NCBI RefSeq assembly: GCF_036231905.1
Contig: NZ_JAZARE010000005.1
Location: 1-64,000 of the forward strand
Source of the DNA: CAMLIZ01 sp036231905
GTDB taxonomy: Bacteria; Pseudomonadota; Gammaproteobacteria; Burkholderiales; Burkholderiaceae_C
Length of the DNA: 64,000 nucleotides
Reading direction: 5' to 3'
Positions within the stretch are counted from its first letter, which is position 1. Each line of letters opens with the position of its first letter. Under the pieces are notes generated by a model that was not told where the DNA came from, ran no database searches, and was given only the letters and a program-made list of their open reading frames with translations. Below, one piece after another: positions 34,016 to 41,198 of the stretch. The position numbers and the translations under genes are program-made.

Positions 34016-34037
34016 AAAAAACCCCCGGTCCGGGGGT
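34016..34037 (-). terminator. Rho-independent terminator facing the minus strand, without an obvious gene
   Basis: Read on the minus strand, an ACCCCCGG/CCGGGGGT stem is followed directly by six T residues. On the plus strand it is followed by GCCGGTGGG, so it should not end plus-strand transcripts. No minus-strand coding gene precedes it. It may end a small RNA transcribed from the 34038-34141 leader region or act against antisense transcription. Confidence 0.5.
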
Positions 34038-34141
34038 GCCGGTGGGTGGGCGCGTAGCGCATGCTCCGCCGCTGCGGGCTCCCGCCCAAATCCATAGATC
34101 GCCGGCGCAGAAACTGGCGAAACCACCCTAGAGAGGTTCCG

Positions 34142-34705
34142 ATGAAATTGCTTTCCCTGAGTGTTCTGGCTTCCGCCCTGGTCGCCGCCCTGCCGGCCCA
34201 CGCCGCCCTCACCGCCACCGGCGTCGCCTGCGACGGCCACGGCACCAGCATGACCAGCCTGGCCGGTTATGTGGACTGCTCCGGCTCCTGGCGCGGCAAC
34301 AACGTGAACCAGGCTGACGACGTGGCGGCCCAAGTCATGAGCGACTGGGGCGCTGGCAGCCTCACCATGGTGGACGTGACCGGCGGCAACCACGGCAGCA
34401 CCGGCACCCTGAACTTCGCCGCCCAGACCGGCATGTTCGTGCTGGCGCTGAAGGCCGGCACTGCCTTCAGCCTGTACGAGTTCGACGGCTCCCAAGTGGC
34501 CGGTGGCATCTCCTCGATCAGCTACGACACGCTGGGCGTGGGCTTCTTCAGCGGCCGGGACAACAAGAACATCCACTTCGGCCAGCGGCTGTCCCATGCG
34601 GACATCTACTACGCCACCCCGGTGCCGGAACCCGAGACCTATGCGCTGATGCTTGCCGGCCTGGGCGTGGTCGGTTTCCTGTCCCGCCGCCGCAAAGCCG
34701 CCTGA
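34142..34705 (+). CDS. PEP-CTERM sorting domain protein
   Basis: A 187-residue exported protein: signal peptide (cleavage near AHA, residue 21), a Gly/Ser/Asn-rich beta-type middle, and a C-terminal sorting signal VPEPETYALMLAGLGVVGF followed by SRRRKAA. PEP-CTERM proteins are processed by exosortase EpsH/XrtA in bacteria that make exopolysaccharide; no exosortase gene is in this window. The ribosome site GAGAGG precedes the ATG. It is monocistronic and followed by a strong terminator. Confidence 0.92.
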   Translation: MKLLSLSVLASALVAALPAHAALTATGVACDGHGTSMTSLAGYVDCSGSWRGNNVNQADDVAAQVMSDWGAGSLTMVDVTGGNHGSTGTLNFAAQTGMFVLALKAGTAFSLYEFDGSQVAGGISSISYDTLGVGFFSGRDNKNIHFGQRLSHADIYYATPVPEPETYALMLAGLGVVGFLSRRRKAA

Positions 34706-34724
34706 TACGCTGCGCTGGCTCAAG

Positions 34725-34747
34725 AGGCTCCTTCGGGAGCCTTTTTT
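34725..34747 (+). terminator. Rho-independent terminator of the PEP-CTERM gene
   Basis: AGGCTCC-TTCG-GGAGCCT with a stable UUCG tetraloop, followed by a run of six T residues, 20 bases after the stop codon. This is a textbook intrinsic terminator. Confidence 0.95.
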
Positions 34748-34789
34748 CGTTTACAGGCGCTGACACATTCGGGCCGGCGCGCGCAGGGG

Positions 34790-34807
34790 TTGGGATAAAT
34801 TTCCCAA
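34790..34807. promoter_or_regulatory. Perfect palindrome immediately before the DUF6502 gene
   Basis: TTGGGA-TAAATT-TCCCAA is a perfect six-base inverted repeat with an AT-rich centre that resembles a -10 element. It ends one base before the GTG start at 34809. It is a good operator candidate; because the downstream protein has a helix-turn-helix-like segment, autoregulation is possible. Confidence 0.5.
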
Positions 34808-34808
34808 T

Positions 34809-35657
34809 GTGAACTCCAGCGCTGCCGCCCGTCGGGCCCTCGACCTCGCCATAGCGCAGCTGCTGCGCCCGCTCTTCCGGCTGTTGCTGCGCCATGCGGT
34901 GTCCTTCCGCGCCTTTGAAGACCTCGCAAAGCGCACCTATGTGGAAGTGGCCTGGAAGGAGTTCGGCATTCCGGGCAAGAAGCCCTCCACCTCACGCGTG
35001 GCGGTGCTCAGCGGGTTGACCCGCAAGGAAGTGCAGCGCCTGCTCGACGGCGACACCCTGGCGGCCGACGACGACCTGGCCGACCGCTACAACCGCGCCG
35101 CCCGCGTGCTCACCGGCTGGGTGCGCGACACCGACTTCCACGATGCGACCGGCGCGCCGCGCGTGCTGGCGCCCGACGGCGACGCGAGCTTTGCCACGCT
35201 GGTCAGGCGCTACAGCGGCGACATGCCGGCGCGCGCGGTGCTGGACGAGCTGCTGCGTGTGGGCGCGGTGTGCACCACCGGCGACGGCCGGCTCCAGCTG
35301 CTCACGCACGCCTACGTGCCGGCGCACAGCCCGGCCGACAAGCTGGCCATCCTGGGCAGCGATGTTGCCGACCTGGTCACCACCATCGAACACAACCTGC
35401 AGCACGGCAGCGCGGCCCCGCGCTTCCAGCGCAAGGTGATGTACGACGCGATTCCCATTTCGGCCGTGGCCGACTTCCAGAAGCTCAGCGCCGCGCAGTC
35501 GCAGGCCCTGCTCGAGCAGCTGGACAGCTGGCTGGCGCAACACGATCTCGATGCCCATCCACAAGCCGGCAGTCCGCAGCGCGTGCGTGTGGGCGTGGGC
35601 GTTTATTACTTCGAGGAAGACCTCGGTCCGTACGTCGTTGAAGGAGAGAAACCATGA
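34809..35657 (+). CDS. DUF6502 family protein
   Basis: A 282-residue protein of the DUF6502 family, function unknown. The N-terminal half looks like a DNA-binding winged helix: FRAFEDLAKRTYVEVAWKEF, then SRVAVLSGLTRKEVQRLL. The C-terminal half is helical and ends VGVYYFEEDLGPYVVEGEKP. The start is GTG at 34809; the ATG two bases earlier is out of frame and stops at once. The stop overlaps the start of the following lipoprotein gene (ATGA), so the two are coupled. Confidence 0.72.
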   Translation: MNSSAAARRALDLAIAQLLRPLFRLLLRHAVSFRAFEDLAKRTYVEVAWKEFGIPGKKPSTSRVAVLSGLTRKEVQRLLDGDTLAADDDLADRYNRAARVLTGWVRDTDFHDATGAPRVLAPDGDASFATLVRRYSGDMPARAVLDELLRVGAVCTTGDGRLQLLTHAYVPAHSPADKLAILGSDVADLVTTIEHNLQHGSAAPRFQRKVMYDAIPISAVADFQKLSAAQSQALLEQLDSWLAQHDLDAHPQAGSPQRVRVGVGVYYFEEDLGPYVVEGEKP

Positions 35658-36829
35658 AGACCCACCCACGCGCCGTGACGGCGCTCGCGCTCGCCGCAGC
35701 CCTGCTGGCGGGCTGCGGCGGCGGCGGCATCGGCGGCACCGGCAGCCCGGCTTCCGGCACCATGCGCGTGTCTGTCACCGATGCGCCCGCCTGCGGCTAT
35801 GACGCGGTGAACATCTCGGTGCAGAAGGTGCGTGTGCACACCAGCACCGCGGCCGCCGATACCGACAGCGGCTGGTCGGAAGTGGCCTTGAGCACACCGG
35901 CACGCATCGACCTGCTCACCCTGACCAACGGCGCGTTGCGCGAACTCGGCCAGACCGAGCTGCCCGCGGGCCGCTACACCCAGGTGCGGCTGGTGCTCGC
36001 GGAAAACAGCGCCGGCACGCCGCTGGCCAACTCGGTGGTGCCTACCGGCGGCACGGAAGTGCCACTCACCACGCCTAGCGGCTCGCAGTCGGGCATCAAG
36101 GTCAACATGGACCTGGAAGTGCCCGAAGGCAAGGTGGCCGACCTGGTGCTGGACTTCGACGCCTGCAAGTCGGTGGTCAAGCGCGGCAACTCCGGCCAGT
36201 ACAACCTCAAGCCCGTGGTGACGGCGGTGCCGGTGGTCAGCGACGCCGGCCTGCGGGTGGTCGGCTATGTGAATCCCGCGGTCGCCACGCCGAGCAGCAC
36301 CCATGTGTCGGTGCAGGTCAACGGTGTGCCGGTCAAGTCCACCGTGCCCGACCCGACCGGCAAGTTCACGCTGTACCCGGTGCCGGCCGGCACCTATGAC
36401 CTGGTGGTGGCCGCGAGCGGGCGCGTCACCGCGGTGATGACCGGCGTGCCGGTGAGCGCGGCCGCGCCAACGAACGTGAACAGTGCCACCTTGGCCATCG
36501 CGCCCCCGGCGGCCACCTTGCGCACGGTCACCGGCAGCGTGACGCCCGCGACCGCGAACCTGGCCGCGCGCCAGGTGCTGACGGGCGGCACCCCCGTGCA
36601 ATCGGCCTGGGCCGGGGTGGATGCGAGCTCCGGCGCCTTCAGCTTCACGCTGCCGATCGAGCCGCCGGTGAAAGCTGCCTATGTGGCCAACCCGGTGAGC
36701 CTGGCGTTCACCGCCGACACGCCGGTGGGGGGCAAGTACACCCTGGTGGCCGAGTCGGCCGGTGTCACCAAGACCCAGGCGATCGACGTGTCGGGCGCAG
36801 TCGCACCGGTGAGCTTCAGCTTCCCCTGA
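35654..36829 (+). CDS. DUF4382 domain lipoprotein
   Basis: A 391-residue lipoprotein: signal peptide with lipobox LAGC (C20) followed by a Gly-rich linker. A DUF4382-type domain spans about 35-200 (TMRVSVTDAPACGYDAVNISVQKVRVH; LPAGRYTQVRLVL), and the remainder is repetitive beta-sandwich-like sequence (GTYDLVVAASGRVTAV; GGKYTLVAESAGV). A strong AAGGAGAG site precedes the ATG, which overlaps the DUF6502 stop. Its cell-envelope role is unknown. A GC-rich hairpin (GGCGCG/CGCGCC, 36843-36860) separates it from the convergent gene. Confidence 0.8.
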   Translation: MKTHPRAVTALALAAALLAGCGGGGIGGTGSPASGTMRVSVTDAPACGYDAVNISVQKVRVHTSTAAADTDSGWSEVALSTPARIDLLTLTNGALRELGQTELPAGRYTQVRLVLAENSAGTPLANSVVPTGGTEVPLTTPSGSQSGIKVNMDLEVPEGKVADLVLDFDACKSVVKRGNSGQYNLKPVVTAVPVVSDAGLRVVGYVNPAVATPSSTHVSVQVNGVPVKSTVPDPTGKFTLYPVPAGTYDLVVAASGRVTAVMTGVPVSAAAPTNVNSATLAIAPPAATLRTVTGSVTPATANLAARQVLTGGTPVQSAWAGVDASSGAFSFTLPIEPPVKAAYVANPVSLAFTADTPVGGKYTLVAESAGVTKTQAIDVSGAVAPVSFSFP

Positions 36830-36872
36830 AGCACGCGGCCCCGGCGCGGCGCATCGCGCCGCCCGGGCCGGC

Positions 36873-37391
36873 TCAGCGCCCGGGCGCCGAACCGCCAGCA
36901 AACAGCTGGCGCGCGTCCACCGCCTGTTGCCACCGGTGCTTGGCCACCGCCCGCAGGCAACCGGCGATGGCGGTGGCAAAGGCTTCGTCGTAGTACGCAT
37001 GGGCGCCGCTCACGCCGACCACGATGCCGTCCAGGCACACCGCACCCCACAGCATGGAGTCGCCCTCGCGCAACTTGTAGGGCTGAAGGGCCTGCAGCCG
37101 GTGGCCGTCCATGCCCTGCTCCCAGCTCGCCTTGGCCTTGGCGCGGGCGAAGGCGGCGTAGTCGGCGTCCCACTTGGCGCGGTCGCCCACCGCATGCTCC
37201 AGCAGGATGGCCTCCTCGAACGGCACATCACCCGGCCGCAGCGCCGGGTCCATCACCACGATGTAGAGGAAACCGCTGCCCACCACCTCGGGCTGGGTCA
37301 TCTGCGGCTCGATCATCGGCAGGGCCATCTGCAGAGCGGTGCGCGCAGCATCGGCATTGGCGAAATGGCTGCTGGGTGAAACACGGGTCAT
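36873..37391 (-). CDS. GlcG/HbpS-like small protein
   Basis: A 172-residue cytoplasmic protein. The pattern FLYIVVMDP, FARAKAKASWEQG and DGIVVGVSGAHAYYDEAFATAIAG is reminiscent of the GlcG/HbpS fold (haem-binding or unknown function), but similarity judged by eye is moderate. It lies 31 bases downstream of the ABC exporter fusion gene start-to-stop direction reversed, on the same strand upstream of no other gene, so it is probably separate. Treat the family call as tentative. Confidence 0.5.
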   Translation of the reverse strand: MTRVSPSSHFANADAARTALQMALPMIEPQMTQPEVVGSGFLYIVVMDPALRPGDVPFEEAILLEHAVGDRAKWDADYAAFARAKAKASWEQGMDGHRLQALQPYKLREGDSMLWGAVCLDGIVVGVSGAHAYYDEAFATAIAGCLRAVAKHRWQQAVDARQLFAGGSAPGR

Positions 37392-37422
37392 GGAAGTCCT
37401 CGAGGGTTGAAAAAAAATGGGG

Positions 37423-40400
37423 TCAGGCGGCCTCCGCCGACGGCGTACTGCCGCCCGGCCGGCCGGACAGGGTGATCAAGGTGGACACCAGCTCCTGCGG
37501 GTCCACCGGCTTGGCCAGATGCACCTGGAAACCCGCCATCAGGGCGCGCATGCGGTCGCCCGGGAGGGCCAGGCCGGTGAGCGCGATCGCCGGCACCCGG
37601 TCGTCCAGTGCCACGCCGCGCTGCTGCTCGATCTGGCGGATGCGGCGCACCACCTGGTGGCCGTCCTCGTCGCCCAGCGCGATGTCGCAGATGATCACTT
37701 CGGGCCACTGGTCGCTGGGGTGCTGCTCCAGCCAGGCGATGGCCTGCGTGCCGGTCGGAAAGGCCTTGACCTCGGCGCCTTCGGCATCCAGCAGGCCTTC
37801 CAGCGCCTCGCGGGCGTCGGCGCGGTCGTCGATGCTCATCACGCGCAGGCCCGCCAGCGGCTGGTCGCCCAGGGCCGCGATGTCCAGGTCCACCTCGGGG
37901 CTCGGCGTGGGCGTGGGGCGGTTGTCCACGCCCACCGCACGCAGCGGCATCTCGATCACATAGCGCATGCCGTGCAGGGAGCCCGGCGGCTCGATGTGGA
38001 ATTCGCCGCCCTGGCGTTCGATGGTGGAGCGCAGCTCCAGCGGATCCAGCGGCGTGTCGGTGCCGTGCGGCTGGGTGGCCGGCGGCTCGGGCGCGGGCAC
38101 CGCGGGCACCAGCTTGAGCCGGCGCTGCGATGCCTTGCGCGACGGCGGCGCCGCAGTGGGTGTCACCGGCGAGGGCAGGTCGTGGCGGCCGTCGGTGATG
38201 CACAGCCGCGCATTGGCCTCGCGCCGTTCGAGCTTGAGCTCGATGCGGCCATGGATCGGCGTGGCCTGCACCGCCTGCATGATCAGCTCACGCAGCGCCT
38301 GCGCCAGCGTGCTGGGGTCGCCGGTGACCCGGGCGTTGTCCAGGTCCACGTCGGTGTAGAGCTTGACGCCGCGCGCTTCGATCGCCTCGCGCAGCCCGTC
38401 GATCGCATTGGCCATCAGCACCGCCAGGTTCACCGGCTGGCGGGCCAGGCGGCGCTCCAGCCGTTCCACCTGCGCCTGCTGGCGCTGCAGGTTCCACAGC
38501 TGCGCATACAGGCCGTCGCGCTCCAGCAGCTCCTCATGGCGGCCGCGTTCCACGATGCGGCCCTTGTCCATCACGATGATCTGGTCGGCATTGACGATGG
38601 TGGACAGCCGGTGCGCAATGATCAGCGTGGTGCGGCCCTGCGCGATGCGGTCCAGCTCGCTCTGGATGGCACGTTCGGCGCGTGTGTCCAGCGCCGAGGT
38701 GGCTTCGTCGAAGATCATGATCGGCGGGTTCTTCAGGAAGGCACGCGCGATCGCGATGCGCTGCTTCTCGCCACCCGAGAGCTTGAGGCCGCGCTCGCCC
38801 ACCACCGTGTCGTAACCCTGCGGCAGCGACAGGATGAACTCATGCACCTGGGCCGCCTTGGCCGCCTCGATCACGTCGGACATGCCAGCGGCCGTGCGGC
38901 CGTAACCGATGTTGTAGGCGATGGTGTCGTTGAACAGCACCGTGTCCTGCGGCACCACGCCGATGGCTTCGCGCAGGGTGGCCAGCTTCACCGAGCGCAG
39001 GTCCTGCCCGTCGATCAGCACCCGGCCGGCGCCCACGTCGTACAGGCGCAGCAGCAGCCGCGCGAGCGTGCTCTTGCCCGAGCCGCTGCCGCCCACCACC
39101 GCCACCGTCTTGCCGGCCGGGATCTCGAAGCCCACCTGCTGCAGGATCTGGCGGCCGGCCTCGTAGGAAAAGTCCACCTGCTCGAACACCACCTCGCCCT
39201 TCTTCACCTGCAGCGGCGTGCTGTCCGGCTGGTCCTGGATGTCGGCCTTCTGCTCCAGCAGGGCGAACAGCTTCTCGGTGTTGACCATCGCGTCGCGCGC
39301 CTCGCGGAACACGAAGCCCAGCGCATTGAGCGGAAGGCAGATCTGGATGATGTAGCTGTTGACCAGCACCAGGTCGCCCACCGTCATGGTGCCCTGCATG
39401 GTCTGCTGCGCGGCCAGCAGCATGACCACCGCCACGCCCACCGCGATGATGGCGCTCTGCCCGATGTGCAGCACCGACAGCGCCTTCTGGTTCTGCACGC
39501 TGCCCTCCATCCACTGCGTGAGCACGCCGCCGTAACGCTGGCGCTCGAAGTCCTCGCGGGCGTAGACCTTCACCGTCTCGTAGTTGAGCAGGCTGTCCAC
39601 CATGCGGCCATTGGCGGTGGAGTCCAGCTCGTTCACCTTGCGCTGGCGCAGCTCGCGCTTGTTGGTGAGGAAGAAGGTGAAGGCACCGTAGACGAAGAAG
39701 GTCGTCATGATGACCAGCGTGAACCACAGGCTGTAGCCGCTGATCATCACCACCAGCACCGCGCCGAACTCCACCAGCGTGGGCACGATGGTGAACAGCC
39801 CCGCGCCCAGCAGGAAGCCGATGCCGCCGGTGCCACGCTCCACGTCGCGGATCAGCGTGCCGGTGTTGCGCTGCACGTGGAACCGGGGGCTGAGCGACAT
39901 CAGGTGGGCAAAGGTGCGCTCGGCAAAGCCGATCACGGTGCGCCGCGTCACCCGCGCAAACACCATGTCGCGCAGCTCGTTGAACAAGGTGCCCGAAAAC
40001 CGCAGCAGCGCGTAGCCCAGCAAGAGGAACACCGGCAGCACCAGCACCGTGGGCGTGCCTTCGGGCATGGGGCCGGCGCTGCCGCCCAGGGCACCGGTGA
40101 GCTCGTTGGGTCGGCTGAACTGGTCGACGATGGCCTTGAGCACCAGCGGCACGAACACCGCGGACACCTTGGCCAGGACCATCAGCCCCAGGGCGACCAG
40201 CGTGCGCTGGCGGTAGCGCCACACCGCCTCCCACAACCCGCTGAAGACCCGGCGCCGGGCGCTGATGTTGTTGTCGATTGCCATCCACGCGTCGGCCGCA
40301 AGCCGCGTGCCCGTCAACATGCCCAGGCCAACCCCGGGGCGCCCCGGGTGCCGGAAAGAAGTGCCGGAAGAAGTGCCGCGCGCGCTGCCATCGTGACCCG

Positions 40401-40458
40401 CCGATGCGCTGCCGCACGCCATGTGGGCACGCGAACTGCTCCTGCGTTCTCGGCCCAT
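37423..40458 (-). CDS. Atm1-type ABC exporter fused to a degenerate HATPase domain and a receiver domain
   Basis: A protein of about 1011 residues. Residues about 70-400 form an ABC exporter membrane domain and about 420-655 its ATPase: Walker A GGSGSGKS (456-463), LSGGE (560-564), Walker B IMIFDE (580-585) and H-loop His616. The VVPQDTVLFNDTIAYNIGYG stretch places it in the Atm1/ABCB7 group. Then, unusually, about 675-840 follows a histidine-kinase ATPase pattern (VNLAVLMANAIDGLREAIEA) without its Asn box, DxGxG or H box, split by a Pro-rich linker. About 870-998 is an intact receiver with DD 877-878, D925 (IICDIALGDEDG) and K983. The ATG at 40458 has GGAGG upstream; ATGs at 40320 and 40284 are alternatives because the first 60 residues are low-complexity. 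Confidence 0.85.
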   Translation of the reverse strand: MGRERRSSSRAHMACGSASAGHDGSARGTSSGTSFRHPGRPGVGLGMLTGTRLAADAWMAIDNNISARRRVFSGLWEAVWRYRQRTLVALGLMVLAKVSAVFVPLVLKAIVDQFSRPNELTGALGGSAGPMPEGTPTVLVLPVFLLLGYALLRFSGTLFNELRDMVFARVTRRTVIGFAERTFAHLMSLSPRFHVQRNTGTLIRDVERGTGGIGFLLGAGLFTIVPTLVEFGAVLVVMISGYSLWFTLVIMTTFFVYGAFTFFLTNKRELRQRKVNELDSTANGRMVDSLLNYETVKVYAREDFERQRYGGVLTQWMEGSVQNQKALSVLHIGQSAIIAVGVAVVMLLAAQQTMQGTMTVGDLVLVNSYIIQICLPLNALGFVFREARDAMVNTEKLFALLEQKADIQDQPDSTPLQVKKGEVVFEQVDFSYEAGRQILQQVGFEIPAGKTVAVVGGSGSGKSTLARLLLRLYDVGAGRVLIDGQDLRSVKLATLREAIGVVPQDTVLFNDTIAYNIGYGRTAAGMSDVIEAAKAAQVHEFILSLPQGYDTVVGERGLKLSGGEKQRIAIARAFLKNPPIMIFDEATSALDTRAERAIQSELDRIAQGRTTLIIAHRLSTIVNADQIIVMDKGRIVERGRHEELLERDGLYAQLWNLQRQQAQVERLERRLARQPVNLAVLMANAIDGLREAIEARGVKLYTDVDLDNARVTGDPSTLAQALRELIMQAVQATPIHGRIELKLERREANARLCITDGRHDLPSPVTPTAAPPSRKASQRRLKLVPAVPAPEPPATQPHGTDTPLDPLELRSTIERQGGEFHIEPPGSLHGMRYVIEMPLRAVGVDNRPTPTPSPEVDLDIAALGDQPLAGLRVMSIDDRADAREALEGLLDAEGAEVKAFPTGTQAIAWLEQHPSDQWPEVIICDIALGDEDGHQVVRRIRQIEQQRGVALDDRVPAIALTGLALPGDRMRALMAGFQVHLAKPVDPQELVSTLITLSGRPGGSTPSAEAA

Positions 40459-40478
40459 CTGCCCCTCCTCCATCCGCC

Positions 40479-40976
40479 ATGACCCTGTCGCCGGACAAGC
40501 TGTGCTCCCGTGAAGCAGCCGCCGAATGCGCGCAGCTGCTGCCGCGCCCGCTGGTCTTCGTGCACGGCCTGTTCGACCTGGTGGACCGCAGCGTGGTCAC
40601 CTACCTGTCTGCGGCGCGCCAGCTGGGTGCCACCTTGGTGGTGGGCCTGCGCAGCGATGCATCGGCCGCAGGCTTGGCCGATGCCGAGGCGCCGCGGCAT
40701 GCGGCACTGGACCGGGCCTGGGTGCTGGACGCCCTGGAGCCGGTGACCATGATCGTGCTGTTCGACGAGGCCAGCCCTGCGGCGCTGATGCGGGAGTTGC
40801 GGCCCGACGTGCATGTGCTGCCGGACGACGAAGTGCCCTCGCTGGAGGAGGCGCAGCTGGTGCAGAGCTGGGGCGGCCGTGTGGCGGCCCTGCCGTGCGC
40901 GCCCGCACTGCCCGCCGCCCTGCGCCAGCCGCCGCGCGGGCGGGGCCAGGGCCCGGGATATCCGCGCATCGCCTGA
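40479..40976 (+). CDS. Degenerate cytidylyltransferase-like protein (HldE/RfaE2 C-terminal type)
   Basis: A 165-residue protein with the fold pattern of ADP-heptose synthase nucleotidyltransferases: LVFVHGLFDLVDRSVVTYLSA, GATLVVGLRSDAS, LRPDVHVLPDDEVPSLEEAQ and LVQSWGGRVAALP. The catalytic HxGH motif expected after GxFD is replaced by DRSV, and the KGxDY and C-terminal ST-x-ER-type residues are missing. Catalysis is therefore doubtful; it may be a regulatory or scaffold relative. It heads the glycan cluster and is divergent from the ABC fusion gene, with starts only about 20 bases apart. Confidence 0.75.
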   Translation: MTLSPDKLCSREAAAECAQLLPRPLVFVHGLFDLVDRSVVTYLSAARQLGATLVVGLRSDASAAGLADAEAPRHAALDRAWVLDALEPVTMIVLFDEASPAALMRELRPDVHVLPDDEVPSLEEAQLVQSWGGRVAALPCAPALPAALRQPPRGRGQGPGYPRIA

Positions 40977-41147
40977 TTGGCGCGTCCGCGGCCCCGGGGT
41001 CTGCCCGGGTCTTTGGCGCGTGGGGCCTTCAAGGCCTTTGAATCGTTACACGCGCCGGCGCCTTCTTTTGCTTGTGCTGCTGCGGTCGGCCTCCTTTGCG
41101 CACCCCTGTTTGCGCAGTTTGAACGCGCTTGAAGCGCAGCAGGCTCG

Positions 41148-41162
41148 CGGCACATCTTTTGC
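41148..41162 (+). promoter_or_regulatory. Sigma-54-type promoter upstream of the glycosyltransferase gene
   Basis: CGGCAC-ATCTT-TTGC matches the RpoN consensus TGGCAC-N5-TTGC at all positions except the first. The predicted start of transcription is near 41174, 25 bases before the GT4 ATG, a plausible leader. RpoN control of polysaccharide and PEP-CTERM genes is known in related betaproteobacteria. An enhancer-binding protein gene is not in the window. Confidence 0.6.
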
Positions 41163-41198
41163 CCAAACGGGGAACCACTTCCCCCGAGGACAGAAGCC

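Noticed and set aside
37417..40482. A long plus-strand frame of over 1,000 codons opposite the ABC fusion gene
   Set aside because: Low-complexity His/Gln/Arg-rich translation with no motifs; a shadow of the minus-strand exporter gene.
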